From positions 62,001-126,000 of the forward strand of contig NZ_JACDRR010000020.1 of assembly GCF_013449375.1 (NCBI RefSeq): a stretch of DNA of 64,000 nt, given 5' to 3'. The position numbers and the translations under genes are program-made. Source of the DNA: Pectobacterium sp. CFBP8739. Its GTDB lineage: Bacteria; Pseudomonadota; Gammaproteobacteria; Enterobacterales; Enterobacteriaceae. Shown here piece by piece: positions 11,435-20,804 of this stretch (positions are counted from its first letter, which is position 1; each line of letters starts with the position of its first letter). The notes under the pieces are model-generated. The model searched no databases, was not told the origin of the DNA, and saw only the letters and a program-made list of their open reading frames with translations.

Positions 11435-12677
11435 TTTCGATATTTCCCTTCGTCGAGAGAGAGTCATGTTTTTCCGCCTGTCTCCGCAGGCGTCGTAGCA
11501 GCATCAGCGAGACCAGGAAGGTCACCAGATAGGCTGCTCCAACGCAGAAGAACAGCGAACGTAGTCCAGGGGAGTAGAGAACCACTCCGCCCAAAGCAAT
11601 GCCCAGAATCGAGGCAAACTGGCTGACGCTTTGCGCCACGCCGAGTAGGTAACCCTGCTGCCCATCCCCCGCGGCGCGGGAAATCAGCGCCATCAGAACC
11701 GGCGTCGTCGCCCCCAACAGCACGCCCCACAGGAAATACAACGGGATAAAAATCGCAATATTCAGGATCGTGGCGGCCGTCAACGTCACGATGGCGCAGG
11801 CCAGCATCACCACACACAGGCGGCTCAGCGTCTGCGACAGCGAGAGGTTTTCAAAATAGCGCGCCCATAGCGACGCAGAGACAATCACGCCGGTCGCCTG
11901 CAAGCCATAGCACAGGCCGATAATCCATTTATCCACCTGAAAGACGCCGTCCATATAGAGGGAAAACGGCGTTTGCGGAATCATGCGGCTGGTCAGCAGC
12001 AGGCCAGAAATCAGCAGCAGACCGGAAATCGGCGACAGTGCCCAGAGCCGCCTGCGGGGAGCGTTGTCCTGTGACGTCGTCTCAGGTGGAACAACAGGCA
12101 CCACCGGCGCAACATGGGGCAGGAACAGCGCCACGGTCATGCCGCACAGCGCACACAGGATCGCGGCACTCAGGTTGATCCAGAAGAAGTTCAGGTAATC
12201 GAGGATCAGCCCGCCGACAATCGCGCCCAGCAACGAGCCCACGTTGGTAGACACCTGAAGCCAGGCGAACAGCCGCGTACGCTGTAACGGACTGACGACC
12301 GCGACGCCGTAGGCCTGCGCGGGCGCGATATACCCCGCACAGGCACCCTGAATAAAACGCAGCGCGACGATCGTCCAGATGTCATTGGCCCACGCCAGCC
12401 CGAGCTGAGTTAACGCCAGCCCAAACAGCGCGCGGATCATCATGGCTTTGTTGCCCAGCCGATCGCCCATCCGTCCCCAGAAGGCGCTGGTCAGCATGAT
12501 GCCCAGCATCGGCCCGATGTACACGGCAACCCCCGCGATACTCAGTTCCGCACCGGACGACATACTTTCCAGATGCAGCGGCCAAAACGGCCCGCTCATC
12601 TCCATCGCCCCCATCGCCACCAGTTGCACGACAAACATAAAGTGGATGATGAACGCCACCTGCCCGCTTAAGCGCAT
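11427..12677 (-). CDS. MFS transporter, putative siderophore exporter (SbnD-like)
   Basis: A 416-residue major facilitator with about 12 hydrophobic segments and the MFS motif A variant FWGRMGDRLGNKAMM in the loop after TM2 (about residues 64-78). Its place between the biosynthetic genes and the binding protein matches the role of SbnD in staphyloferrin B export. Translationally coupled to the binding-protein gene. Substrate direction is inferred from context. Confidence 0.8.
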   Translation of the reverse strand: MRLSGQVAFIIHFMFVVQLVAMGAMEMSGPFWPLHLESMSSGAELSIAGVAVYIGPMLGIMLTSAFWGRMGDRLGNKAMMIRALFGLALTQLGLAWANDIWTIVALRFIQGACAGYIAPAQAYGVAVVSPLQRTRLFAWLQVSTNVGSLLGAIVGGLILDYLNFFWINLSAAILCALCGMTVALFLPHVAPVVPVVPPETTSQDNAPRRRLWALSPISGLLLISGLLLTSRMIPQTPFSLYMDGVFQVDKWIIGLCYGLQATGVIVSASLWARYFENLSLSQTLSRLCVVMLACAIVTLTAATILNIAIFIPLYFLWGVLLGATTPVLMALISRAAGDGQQGYLLGVAQSVSQFASILGIALGGVVLYSPGLRSLFFCVGAAYLVTFLVSLMLLRRLRRQAEKHDSLSTKGNIENV

Positions 12678-12714
12678 GTGTCAGCTCCTTCTGCGTCCAC
12701 AGCGTCACCCCGCC

Positions 12715-13872
12715 TCATTTCAGCCACTGCGGCGGGAAATAGTCAGGACGATCCTGCGTGGAGGCGCCCATGTAATCGCTGCACCACCGGTAGGTTTCCT
12801 CAATATACGGCACGCTAACCGCCAGATTCTCCGCGATGGTCACCAGCAGGCTCAGGCCGTAGGCAATATCTTCCTGAAACACCCGATGCTGCGTATCAAA
12901 CACGTACCCACCCGCATCATGCTGTCGCAGCGGCAGACCGATGCCGTGGTAAGCCTGATTGGTGCGCAGTACCGAGAGCATCGTGTGCGCATCGGCAATC
13001 TGATCGCCATAGGCATCGATAATCTCCTGCTTGAGCGGCAGTACCGAGTCCAACCGCACGCCGAGTCGCGTTTCCAGCGCCGCACACAGCTGCTGGTTCT
13101 CTTCATCCATGCGTTCCAGATAATAGGCACCGAGTTCCGGGCAATCATTCCACCAGCACAGCGGCTGCGGGAAAGGTCGAGCGTGCCACTGCCCATAGGG
13201 GCCGATCAGGCCATAAATCACCGCACTGTGCATAATCGGGTTACCCGGCGTCAGCGTGATTTCCAGATAATCCGGCAATAGCACCACGGGCGCGGAATAA
13301 AGCCGTTGCAACAGCGCCATCAGCGCCTGCTGGCGCGCTGCCGTTTCACGCCGATGCGTAGCCACATACAACGTGGATTTTTCGCCGCCCATTTTGATCG
13401 ACTGACCTGGCAGCAAATCAAACGCAATGTGTGCAACGTCCTTCATTCCCCAAATCACCGCGTTTGGCCGAGCGGCCAATTCACGTTCAGCGAGCCAGTC
13501 AAAGCCACAAAAACCGGGAATGGCGCCAACGTAAACCGGCTTGTCGACAGGCAGATGGGGAACGATCCGCGCCAGAAGATCGGAGCGGAAGTTGGCGGGA
13601 ACGGTGATAATCACGACATCCGCGTCGCGGCAGGCTTGCGCCGGATCGCAGGTGACGCAGTCCGGAGTCGCCGTTAGCGTCTCGCCATCCGGCAGCAGCG
13701 CGTGTAGCCGCTTACCGTGCTGTTGATAGGCTTCCGGCAGGCGCGGATGGCTGCCCAGCAGCGTCACCTTGACGTCCGGCAGTTGCTTAAACAGTACCGT
13801 GGTGAGATGGCCGGTCTTGCCGGCCCCGCAAATCACCACGTTAAGCGGCTGCCCGCTTAGCGCTTCGGTCAT
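12715..13872 (-). CDS. Opine (octopine/nopaline) dehydrogenase-family enzyme in the siderophore operon
   Basis: A 385-residue NAD(P)-dependent oxidoreductase. N-terminal Rossmann fold with CGAGKTGH (about 15-22) and DADVVIITVPA (about 83-93); C-terminal octopine-dehydrogenase helical domain with NPIMH (about 211-215, the expected catalytic His in the family's N-P-x-x-H) and QEDIAYGL. Opine dehydrogenases join or split an amino acid and a 2-oxo acid through a secondary amine. sbn clusters have SbnB at this step, an ornithine-cyclodeaminase-family protein that oxidises the SbnA product to 2,3-diaminopropionate and 2-oxoglutarate. An opine dehydrogenase run in reverse would do the same chemistry. 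Start at 13872 has AAGGAG at good spacing and lies 10 bp after the SbnA-like stop. The replacement idea is inference. Confidence 0.78.
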   Translation of the reverse strand: MTEALSGQPLNVVICGAGKTGHLTTVLFKQLPDVKVTLLGSHPRLPEAYQQHGKRLHALLPDGETLTATPDCVTCDPAQACRDADVVIITVPANFRSDLLARIVPHLPVDKPVYVGAIPGFCGFDWLAERELAARPNAVIWGMKDVAHIAFDLLPGQSIKMGGEKSTLYVATHRRETAARQQALMALLQRLYSAPVVLLPDYLEITLTPGNPIMHSAVIYGLIGPYGQWHARPFPQPLCWWNDCPELGAYYLERMDEENQQLCAALETRLGVRLDSVLPLKQEIIDAYGDQIADAHTMLSVLRTNQAYHGIGLPLRQHDAGGYVFDTQHRVFQEDIAYGLSLLVTIAENLAVSVPYIEETYRWCSDYMGASTQDRPDYFPPQWLK

Positions 13873-13882
13873 CCTTGACTCC

Positions 13883-14899
13883 TTAGCTTGCCTGCTCCAG
13901 AGCAATCGCGTTGCCCAACCAGCGATCCAGATCGTGCCATACGCCGCTATCTGTCAGATTACGCGCCGCCAGCCACTCTTCGTTAAACACCGTGTGCAGG
14001 TATTTTTCACCGCCGTCGGCGATCGCCAGCACGACGTTACCGCCGATACGATCCTGATAGATCAGTTCCAGCGCTTTATAGATCACCCCACCCGTCGAGC
14101 CGCCGACCAGCAGGCCGTAATGACGTGCGATATAGCGTGCCGTTTCAAATGCCTGCGTATCCGAAACCTGCTCGCCGCAGTCGATGCAGCTGTAATCCAG
14201 TACCAGCCCTACGGTATCTCCCGCGGGCGTACCAGTGCCGGACTGATAGTAAGGTTTGCCGGGGTGGCCGAAGACGATAGAGCCCACCGGTTCAACGGCA
14301 ATGGTCGTAATATCCGGGTTATGGACTTTCAGGCCGTGCGAAATACCGGTCATCGATCCGCCGGTGCCCACGCAGCCGACAAACGCATCGATCTTGCCAA
14401 TCTGGCTGAACAGCTCACGCACAAAATCAGCGTATCCGCCCGCATTCGCCGCGTTGTCCGACTGGTTCATAAACACCGCGCCGGGTATTTCCTGCGCCAG
14501 CTGTGCCGCCATACGCTGGCGTTCCACCACCGCCACTTCATCTTCACCGTAGTCGCCGGAGACATAGCGAATTTCCGCGCCGAGCGCGCGCATGATGGCA
14601 ATTTTGTCCTGTGCCGCGTGGTGATCGACCACGGCGATAAAGCGCAGGCCGTATTCGATCGACGCCAGCGCCAGCCCGATACCGGTATTCCCCGATGACG
14701 ACTCGACAATGGTGCCGCCGGGGCGGATTTTGCCTGACTTCAGCCCGGCAACAATCATGTTGCGCGCCATGCGATCCTTCATGCTGCCGCCGGGATTGTT
14801 CTTCTCCACTTTTAAAAACAAACGCGTATCCCCATAGGGAACCGGAATTTGTATAACGGGGGTATTACCAATCAAATCAGTTACTTTATTCAGGATCAT
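13883..14899 (-). CDS. PLP-dependent cysteine synthase-like enzyme (SbnA-like)
   Basis: A 338-residue fold-type II PLP enzyme. PLP lysine is K41 in GGSMKDRMARNM; the substrate loop is SSSGNTG (67-73) and the phosphate-binding loop is GCVGTGGSMTG. SbnA condenses O-phosphoserine with glutamate to give N-(1-amino-1-carboxyl-2-ethyl)-glutamate, a precursor of 2,3-diaminopropionate; the cluster context makes this more likely than cysteine synthesis. The ATG at 14899 (GGAG 8 bp upstream) starts 13 bp after the decarboxylase stop. It could still be an ordinary cysteine synthase or 2,3-DAP synthase. Confidence 0.82.
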   Translation of the reverse strand: MILNKVTDLIGNTPVIQIPVPYGDTRLFLKVEKNNPGGSMKDRMARNMIVAGLKSGKIRPGGTIVESSSGNTGIGLALASIEYGLRFIAVVDHHAAQDKIAIMRALGAEIRYVSGDYGEDEVAVVERQRMAAQLAQEIPGAVFMNQSDNAANAGGYADFVRELFSQIGKIDAFVGCVGTGGSMTGISHGLKVHNPDITTIAVEPVGSIVFGHPGKPYYQSGTGTPAGDTVGLVLDYSCIDCGEQVSDTQAFETARYIARHYGLLVGGSTGGVIYKALELIYQDRIGGNVVLAIADGGEKYLHTVFNEEWLAARNLTDSGVWHDLDRWLGNAIALEQAS

Positions 14900-14912
14900 G
14901 GTTCTGCTCCAT

Positions 14913-16316
14913 TCAGTTATCACTGGAAAAAATCAGCTCACCTTTCTTACCTTTGAACGCACACAAGCGCGCAGGCAGCGGATGTCGATGAAACGCGTTC
15001 TCCAGCAGGTCCATCTGGTATCCCGCCGTATTCGCGTAAATCAGTAAATCACCTGGCTGCGGCACGGTTCGAAAATGAATCAATCGGTTCGTAATGACAT
15101 CGTCGTCCAGACAGCTGTGTCCGGCGATCCAGGCCTTGCCCGGCATCGGAGGGGTGTCTTTTTTGACGGAAAAAACATGCAGAGGATCAATCAAAAACTC
15201 AGAGTTAAACCAGGTTTCACAGGCGCTGAAACTACTCCCTTCCACAAACACGACGTGGTTGCCATCCGGCTGGCGGCGCGTGCGCGTGACGCGAAACACC
15301 GTAATCGCACTTTGGTCAGCCAGACTACGTCCCGGCTCTATCGCCAGAATCAGGCCGTGCTGCTTGAGCACGTCTGCCACGCGTTTCCCCCCGATTGAGG
15401 CTGACAGAAATGCCTCAAGATAGTCAGCTGCTGAACGCTCGCCACCATACGGATAAAACGAGGCCGGCACCTGACCGTGGCGGTAGTCTGCCCCACTCTG
15501 CTTCGCTAAATAGTCCTGATAGCGTGAAGCCGGAAGATATTGAATCGGCAATCCCCCACCGATATCAATAATGGCGGGCTGTAATCCCTTTGAGCGCGCC
15601 CGCTCCAGCAACGGCAGCACCTCAGCCAATGCGGCCACGCGGGTGTCGGGCTCATAGCCGCCCAGATGGAAATGGAAACCCTCCAGATGAAGCGCATTCA
15701 GTCTGGTACTCAACGTCTTCAGGCAAATAGCGATCTCATCAGCCAGCATGCCAAACCGGCTGGCCTGAGCGAACGACGGGCGATAGCGCAGCAAAACCCG
15801 CACCGGCTCCGTCACACGCAGCAAATCTGCCAGCGCGAGCAACTCGTCGAACTCTTCCGGCGAATCCAGCACGATAAGAGCGCGGTGATAAACCAGCGCC
15901 GTCAGAAATTCGCGCGTCTTCGCCGGACCGGTGGCGCACAGCCGCGTGCCGTCACAGCCTGCCCGCAGTGCATCTTTCAGTTCCTGTAAGCTGGAAACAT
16001 CCACGCCGACGCCCGCGTTAACGGCCGCCTGTACCAGCCCCGGTGATTTGTTCACCTTGGCACCGTAGTACAGACGGCAGTCCACATCATGACGCTGCAA
16101 CACGGTTCGCAATGCTGCGATATTGTTGGCAACTGTGTGCGGCCAGACAATATTCAGCGGCGACCCATACTGCTCAACCAGCCATGACAACCTTTGCGGC
16201 GAGTTGAAAAGAAACTGCTCAATCTCACTATCCAGATAAGGCGTCAGTCTCTCAGGCCAGTGGGCCTGTGCGACAGAGGGGGAAGACACTGCGGCAAAGC
16301 TAAACAGGTTGCTCAT
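14913..16316 (-). CDS. PLP-dependent decarboxylase (SbnH / diaminopimelate-decarboxylase fold)
   Basis: A 467-residue fold-type III (alanine racemase-like) decarboxylase. PLP lysine is K87 in YYGAKVNKSP; HFHLGG and DIGGGLPIQY are the usual glycine-rich and beta-barrel motifs; GHSCLDDDVI near the C-terminus carries the expected active-site Cys. In staphyloferrin B, SbnH decarboxylates the citryl-diaminopropionate intermediate. Lies between the receptor and the SbnA-like gene with tight spacing (41 and 13 bp). Substrate is inferred from context. Confidence 0.8.
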   Translation of the reverse strand: MSNLFSFAAVSSPSVAQAHWPERLTPYLDSEIEQFLFNSPQRLSWLVEQYGSPLNIVWPHTVANNIAALRTVLQRHDVDCRLYYGAKVNKSPGLVQAAVNAGVGVDVSSLQELKDALRAGCDGTRLCATGPAKTREFLTALVYHRALIVLDSPEEFDELLALADLLRVTEPVRVLLRYRPSFAQASRFGMLADEIAICLKTLSTRLNALHLEGFHFHLGGYEPDTRVAALAEVLPLLERARSKGLQPAIIDIGGGLPIQYLPASRYQDYLAKQSGADYRHGQVPASFYPYGGERSAADYLEAFLSASIGGKRVADVLKQHGLILAIEPGRSLADQSAITVFRVTRTRRQPDGNHVVFVEGSSFSACETWFNSEFLIDPLHVFSVKKDTPPMPGKAWIAGHSCLDDDVITNRLIHFRTVPQPGDLLIYANTAGYQMDLLENAFHRHPLPARLCAFKGKKGELIFSSDN

Positions 16317-16357
16317 CGCTATCTCCTTAACGTTCGGTTCCTGAAAAATGCCTATCC

Positions 16358-18571
16358 TTAGAAATCAACCGCAACGGACAGCATCAGCGTCCGCGGAGTT
16401 CCTTGCGATACCGTGCTGAACGATGTCACGCCAGACCAGTAATTGCGGTCAAAGGCGTTGAGTACATCCGCACGGAACGTGGTGGGTGCGTTGTAGATTC
16501 GCGTCTTGTAGCGCGCGCCGAAATCAACGGTGGTCCAGGAAGGAATCGACTGGGTATTGATGGTGTTAACGTTCTGCTTCCCGTTATGGACGACGTTGGC
16601 ATTGAGCGTCAGATCGCGCAGGAACGGCAGGTCATATTCCACCCCGGCGTTAGCCTGAAAACGCGATGTGCCCGGCGCGCGCTTGCCCTGCGCACCCGGC
16701 GTCACGCTTTTGGTTAGCTCGGCATCCAGCAGCATCACGCCACCGGTCAGACGCAGATCCTCCAGCGGTGAACCAACCACATCCAGCTCGATACCCCGAT
16801 TGCGCTGTTCGTTAGCGGTAACGAACTCACTACCTGGGCCATTAACCAGCGCGCCGCTCGGCTTGGTGATCTGGAAGACACTCAGCGTAGAGATCGTCCC
16901 CAGCGCGTCCACTTTCACCCCAGCTTCGTACTGTTTGCTCTTATACGGTGACAGCACTTGACCGGCGTTGCTCGCATTCGCAGGCGCAATATCTCCTTTG
17001 CTCAGCCCTTCAATATAATTGGCGTAGAGCGAGACGTGCTGCCAGGGTTTCACCACCACACCGACCATCGGCGTGATTGCATTTTTGTCGTAGGACGATG
17101 ATGGCGCGCTATTACCAGGAACAAAGTTATCCGACTTGATCTGCTGATAACGCAGCCCGCCCGTGACTTGCAGCGCATCGTTCCAGAAGCCGAGCGTATC
17201 CGCCAGCGCGATACCTGACAGCGCAGTGGAAGAGCGTTTGCTAATCGTTGCAGGGGCGGGAATGTCAACGGGAGACATATATACGGGGTTGTAGATATTA
17301 GTATTGAGGTCTGGACCAATTACACTCGTTGTTGCATGACGATCCCGGTAATAACTTGTTTGGGCTGATAGTTTGTGTGTCACCGAGCCCGTTTCAACGT
17401 CAGCTCTAATACCCGTAGCTAAATTATAACGACTAACGGCGGCGCGGTAATTTACGAGATAGGAGGCATTACTACTCGTTCTACTCACATCGCCATTATT
17501 GTTGGTTACTTGCGGTACTTGCTCTGATAAACGACTGACATGTGCACCAGAACCGCCCAGATCGCTAAACCAGGTGACGTTATCCGCTAAATCGTATTCG
17601 GTATGCAGCAACACCGACTGATCTTTGGAATGCCAGAAGCCCCACGGCTGAGAGATATTGGTGTTGCCATCCGGCGCATCGGGCACGGTCACGCCAGCCG
17701 CAAACGAATAGGGTCGCGACGGCGCTCGGGTTTTCAGATGCTGGGTGATGAGATCCAATGTGGCGCGGAAACGTTCTGACGAGAAATCCAGCCCGAGTGA
17801 GCCCACCTGCGTGCGTTTGTCGCTACCATCCCATACCGTATCGCCGTAGCCGTAATTGCCGTTAAAACGCACGCCGAGCAGATTGTTATTTTCCAGCGCA
17901 TAGACGCGGGAAATATCCGCATGCTGGGTGAGTTGGGAATCAGACTGCCAGCTGGTAGTGAGGCGGGTCAAATTGCCGACAGTGGTCGGGCGTTTGGTGA
18001 CGGCGTTAATCACGCCGCCCACGCTGCTGTTCGGCGACAGCCCATACAGCAGCGCCGACGGCCCTTTCAGCACTTCCACCCGCTCGATGTAGTCAGTCAT
18101 CAGCTGGTAGTTGGGCGCAACACCGTAGACGCCGTTCATGGCGATGTCGCTCAGGTTTCCTTCATTGAGTGGAAAACCGCGAATGTAGTAGGAATCCAGC
18201 AGACCGCCCTGAGAACTGCTCACTCGCACCGATGCGTCGTGCGCAACCACCTGCCCCAGCGTCTGTGCCTGTTTATTTTCAATAAACGATGAGGTCATGT
18301 TGCTGACGTTAAACGGCGTATCCATCACGTCCTTTTTGCCCAGCAGCCCGGTGCTGGACGACCGCGCAGACATGCCGCCCGCGACCAGTCCCTGTACGGC
18401 ATCCGCGTCTTTGGCTTCCACCACGATAGTGGAATCATCGCGCTCGCCCGTTGCAGACTGCGCAGGTATCGCGATGCCGCTTAGCACAGCCGTGACGGCG
18501 ATGGCCAACGCGGAGGGAATAGGAAAACGAGTCTTCCCGATAGGTGGAGTGAAGTTCTTCCTGGCGTTCAT
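16358..18571 (-). CDS. TonB-dependent ferric siderophore receptor
   Basis: A 737-residue outer-membrane receptor. Signal peptide, probable TonB box DDSTIVVEA just after it, a plug domain (VEVLKGPSALLYG and SVGGVINAVTKRP), and a 22-strand-type barrel ending with Phe (LSVAVDF), the signal for BAM insertion. FhuE/FpvA-like in general appearance. Start taken at 18571 (MNARKNFTPP), which gives the best signal peptide; a longer in-frame opening reaches 18649. Located second in the operon, 81 bp after the NIS synthetase. Confidence 0.88.
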   Translation of the reverse strand: MNARKNFTPPIGKTRFPIPSALAIAVTAVLSGIAIPAQSATGERDDSTIVVEAKDADAVQGLVAGGMSARSSSTGLLGKKDVMDTPFNVSNMTSSFIENKQAQTLGQVVAHDASVRVSSSQGGLLDSYYIRGFPLNEGNLSDIAMNGVYGVAPNYQLMTDYIERVEVLKGPSALLYGLSPNSSVGGVINAVTKRPTTVGNLTRLTTSWQSDSQLTQHADISRVYALENNNLLGVRFNGNYGYGDTVWDGSDKRTQVGSLGLDFSSERFRATLDLITQHLKTRAPSRPYSFAAGVTVPDAPDGNTNISQPWGFWHSKDQSVLLHTEYDLADNVTWFSDLGGSGAHVSRLSEQVPQVTNNNGDVSRTSSNASYLVNYRAAVSRYNLATGIRADVETGSVTHKLSAQTSYYRDRHATTSVIGPDLNTNIYNPVYMSPVDIPAPATISKRSSTALSGIALADTLGFWNDALQVTGGLRYQQIKSDNFVPGNSAPSSSYDKNAITPMVGVVVKPWQHVSLYANYIEGLSKGDIAPANASNAGQVLSPYKSKQYEAGVKVDALGTISTLSVFQITKPSGALVNGPGSEFVTANEQRNRGIELDVVGSPLEDLRLTGGVMLLDAELTKSVTPGAQGKRAPGTSRFQANAGVEYDLPFLRDLTLNANVVHNGKQNVNTINTQSIPSWTTVDFGARYKTRIYNAPTTFRADVLNAFDRNYWSGVTSFSTVSQGTPRTLMLSVAVDF

Positions 18572-18652
18572 CAACAAAGTTATCCATCTCAAAATGAGGA
18601 GTGAAAAAGATGCTCCCGTTTTCAGCCTGTGAGGCGGGAGCATCGCCATACA

Positions 18653-20554
18653 TCACGATCCGATGCGGGTTTCTTCCTCTTCAATGAGGAAGGGATTGCT
18701 CAGACCGTGCTGAATCCGATAGTCGCGATATTCCTGGATGTGCATGCGCAGCAGCGAACGCGTATACCAGGGCTGCGTCAAAAACATGTCGCGTTCGGTC
18801 TGCCACAGCTCGTCATCAACGCGCGACTTCACGGCGTCAAACGCCGCGGCGGTTTCTTCTTTCATCACCTGCCACAACCGGGCATCGGCAAAGCCGTATT
18901 CCGCGCTGAGCGCCAGCGCCAGTTCGTGCAGGTGGCTGACAAAGCAGGCATCGACGACAAACATCCGCACGGGTTCGATGTCGTCTTCAAAGACCGTGGG
19001 CAGAATGCCGGGCCAGACGTAGGGTTGCAGATGATGACCGCGCTGACGCAGCAGCGGTGCATAAGTGCGCCCGTCGCCGAAATCACGGATTAATAATCCC
19101 TGCGCGACACCTTCCGGTGAAAAGAGGATCTGACTGTTCTGCTGATGCGCTTCCAGCCCGATGCCGTACAGCAGATAGATCGCGATAACAGGCCGGGTTA
19201 CGGCGCGGACGTATTGGCGGAACCACGCATCAGGGCCAAGCCCGGACAGCGTCACCAGCTCGGTGAACAGCGGCTGGTCGCGGTGAGGCAGTGCCGTAAA
19301 CAGCGTGGCGACGGTCACGGGCAGCGCGCCGTCAGTGCGTTCATAAATTCGAGCATCGCGGAAAACAACGGAGAGATGTTTGCCCGGCGCGTCATCCTGA
19401 TGAACTGCGTGCTTGTAGTGGAACGCCGTCTCTTCGCGGAAAAACGCCAGCCGCTGCTCAAACCCGCCTTCCTGCGCCAGAATCGCTTCGATAATGGTGC
19501 TGATACGTGGCCCCATGTGGATGGATTTCGCCTGTAGGCTGCGCATTTCGCTAGTCATCCAGATGGCGACGGGGAGTTTGATGAAAGGGGAAGAAGGCGG
19601 TTCAACGGGCAAAACGGTACGGAACGACATACCCGGTAGCGTGATGAGATCGGGGCCGTCGGTAAGCAGAATCCCTTCGGCGATCTCATCCGCATAGTGG
19701 GATTTCACCCAGTTTTCCAGATGCCAACTGTGGATGGGCAGCGGGAGCCACTGCGTCTCATCCAGCCCTTGTTGATTCAGGCGCTGCTTCCAGTCCTGCC
19801 AGAGCGCGGGGAATGCCTGAGCAAACCACGAATGAAAATCATCGACGTGCGGCATGGATTCCACATACGCCATATCGCGGCGCAACGCGGTAATACGCAG
19901 CGGCACGCGGGCGTTAAATTCGGGTGACAGCTGCTGGACGTCTTCGTCACTCAGTCCGGGGCGGGATTTCCAGGTCGGGTAGTAAGGGTGGCCTTCCAGC
20001 GATCCCCACTGATCGAGAAACATGGCGGCATCGCGAATGCTGAGCTGCCGACGCAGCCACGGCGTGAAAGCGTTCTGCCCGTCCTGCTGCATGGCATCGG
20101 CCACCTCAGCACGCCACTGGCAACGATAGCGCCGGGCGTTGGTATCATTACGAATGCTGTTACCGACGTCTTTTTTCAGGCCACTGATGCCGCTCTCGTC
20201 AGGATGAAAATCGAAATTGTCGCGAAGTAAATCAATCAATCGCTCGTGGCTGGTAACGGGAAAAGACGCTCCATCTGAATGAATGAGATAAATATTTCCA
20301 TTATTAATATAGGTGTTTGCCGGTGCTGGCGAAATATCATCAAATTTCAATATACCTTTGCCACCCTGCAAAGCCAGCGTTGCTGCCCTGGAATTACCCT
20401 CAATAAATATCAGGTTATTTTTATTCAAAATTCCTTCTGCGAAAAAGCAGCGAATCAATCGCCTTAACGCATTTTTATTTGAGTAATCAGAGAGAAAATC
20501 ATCTACATCCTGATGTATATCCCTGTGTTTAATTTCGTCAGCCTTGATATTCAT
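18653..20554 (-). CDS. NRPS-independent siderophore (NIS) synthetase, IucA/IucC family
   Basis: A 633-residue IucA/IucC-type synthetase. The ATP-binding signature EGHPYYPTWKSRPG is near residues 187-200 and the conserved YGIGLEAHQQNS lies in the C-terminal half, followed by a FhuF-like region. Such enzymes adenylate a citrate carboxylate and join it to an amine or alcohol. It is the only synthetase in the locus, whereas staphyloferrin B uses three. The ATG at 20554 has GAGGAG upstream. The first about 110 codons are markedly AT-rich against the rest of the operon. First gene after a Fur-box-like site. Confidence 0.88.
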   Translation of the reverse strand: MNIKADEIKHRDIHQDVDDFLSDYSNKNALRRLIRCFFAEGILNKNNLIFIEGNSRAATLALQGGKGILKFDDISPAPANTYINNGNIYLIHSDGASFPVTSHERLIDLLRDNFDFHPDESGISGLKKDVGNSIRNDTNARRYRCQWRAEVADAMQQDGQNAFTPWLRRQLSIRDAAMFLDQWGSLEGHPYYPTWKSRPGLSDEDVQQLSPEFNARVPLRITALRRDMAYVESMPHVDDFHSWFAQAFPALWQDWKQRLNQQGLDETQWLPLPIHSWHLENWVKSHYADEIAEGILLTDGPDLITLPGMSFRTVLPVEPPSSPFIKLPVAIWMTSEMRSLQAKSIHMGPRISTIIEAILAQEGGFEQRLAFFREETAFHYKHAVHQDDAPGKHLSVVFRDARIYERTDGALPVTVATLFTALPHRDQPLFTELVTLSGLGPDAWFRQYVRAVTRPVIAIYLLYGIGLEAHQQNSQILFSPEGVAQGLLIRDFGDGRTYAPLLRQRGHHLQPYVWPGILPTVFEDDIEPVRMFVVDACFVSHLHELALALSAEYGFADARLWQVMKEETAAAFDAVKSRVDDELWQTERDMFLTQPWYTRSLLRMHIQEYRDYRIQHGLSNPFLIEEEETRIGS

Positions 20555-20719
20555 AACCACTCCTCATACCGATAAAACCAGTAAAAACCGATTGCAGTAA
20601 CGTATAAAAGGGTGTCGTTAAATCTCGGGTTAACACGTTCCGAAATTTAATAAAAATGTCGTGATAGATGGATTGAAAAATAATGAACGGAAAGCTAGCA
20701 TATTAACCACTGTAATGTA

Positions 20720-20738
20720 AATAGCTATCATTCTTATT
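20720..20738. promoter_or_regulatory. Candidate Fur box between divergent siderophore genes
   Basis: AATAGCTATCATTCTTATT agrees at 14 of 19 positions with the classic enteric Fur site AATGATAATCATTCTCATT. It sits in the 250-bp AT-rich gap between the NIS synthetase operon and the divergent CitE-like gene, placed to repress both. Confidence 0.6.
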
Positions 20739-20804
20739 CGCAATTAATGAGTTAAATTTTAATAAAACTGCATTTAATCAATTAATTAACAGAAGGAGAG
20801 CAGC

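Noticed and set aside
13769-14698. 309-codon open frame on the plus strand across the siderophore genes
   Set aside because: Lies antisense to the SbnA-like and opine dehydrogenase genes, both supported by motifs and tight operon spacing.
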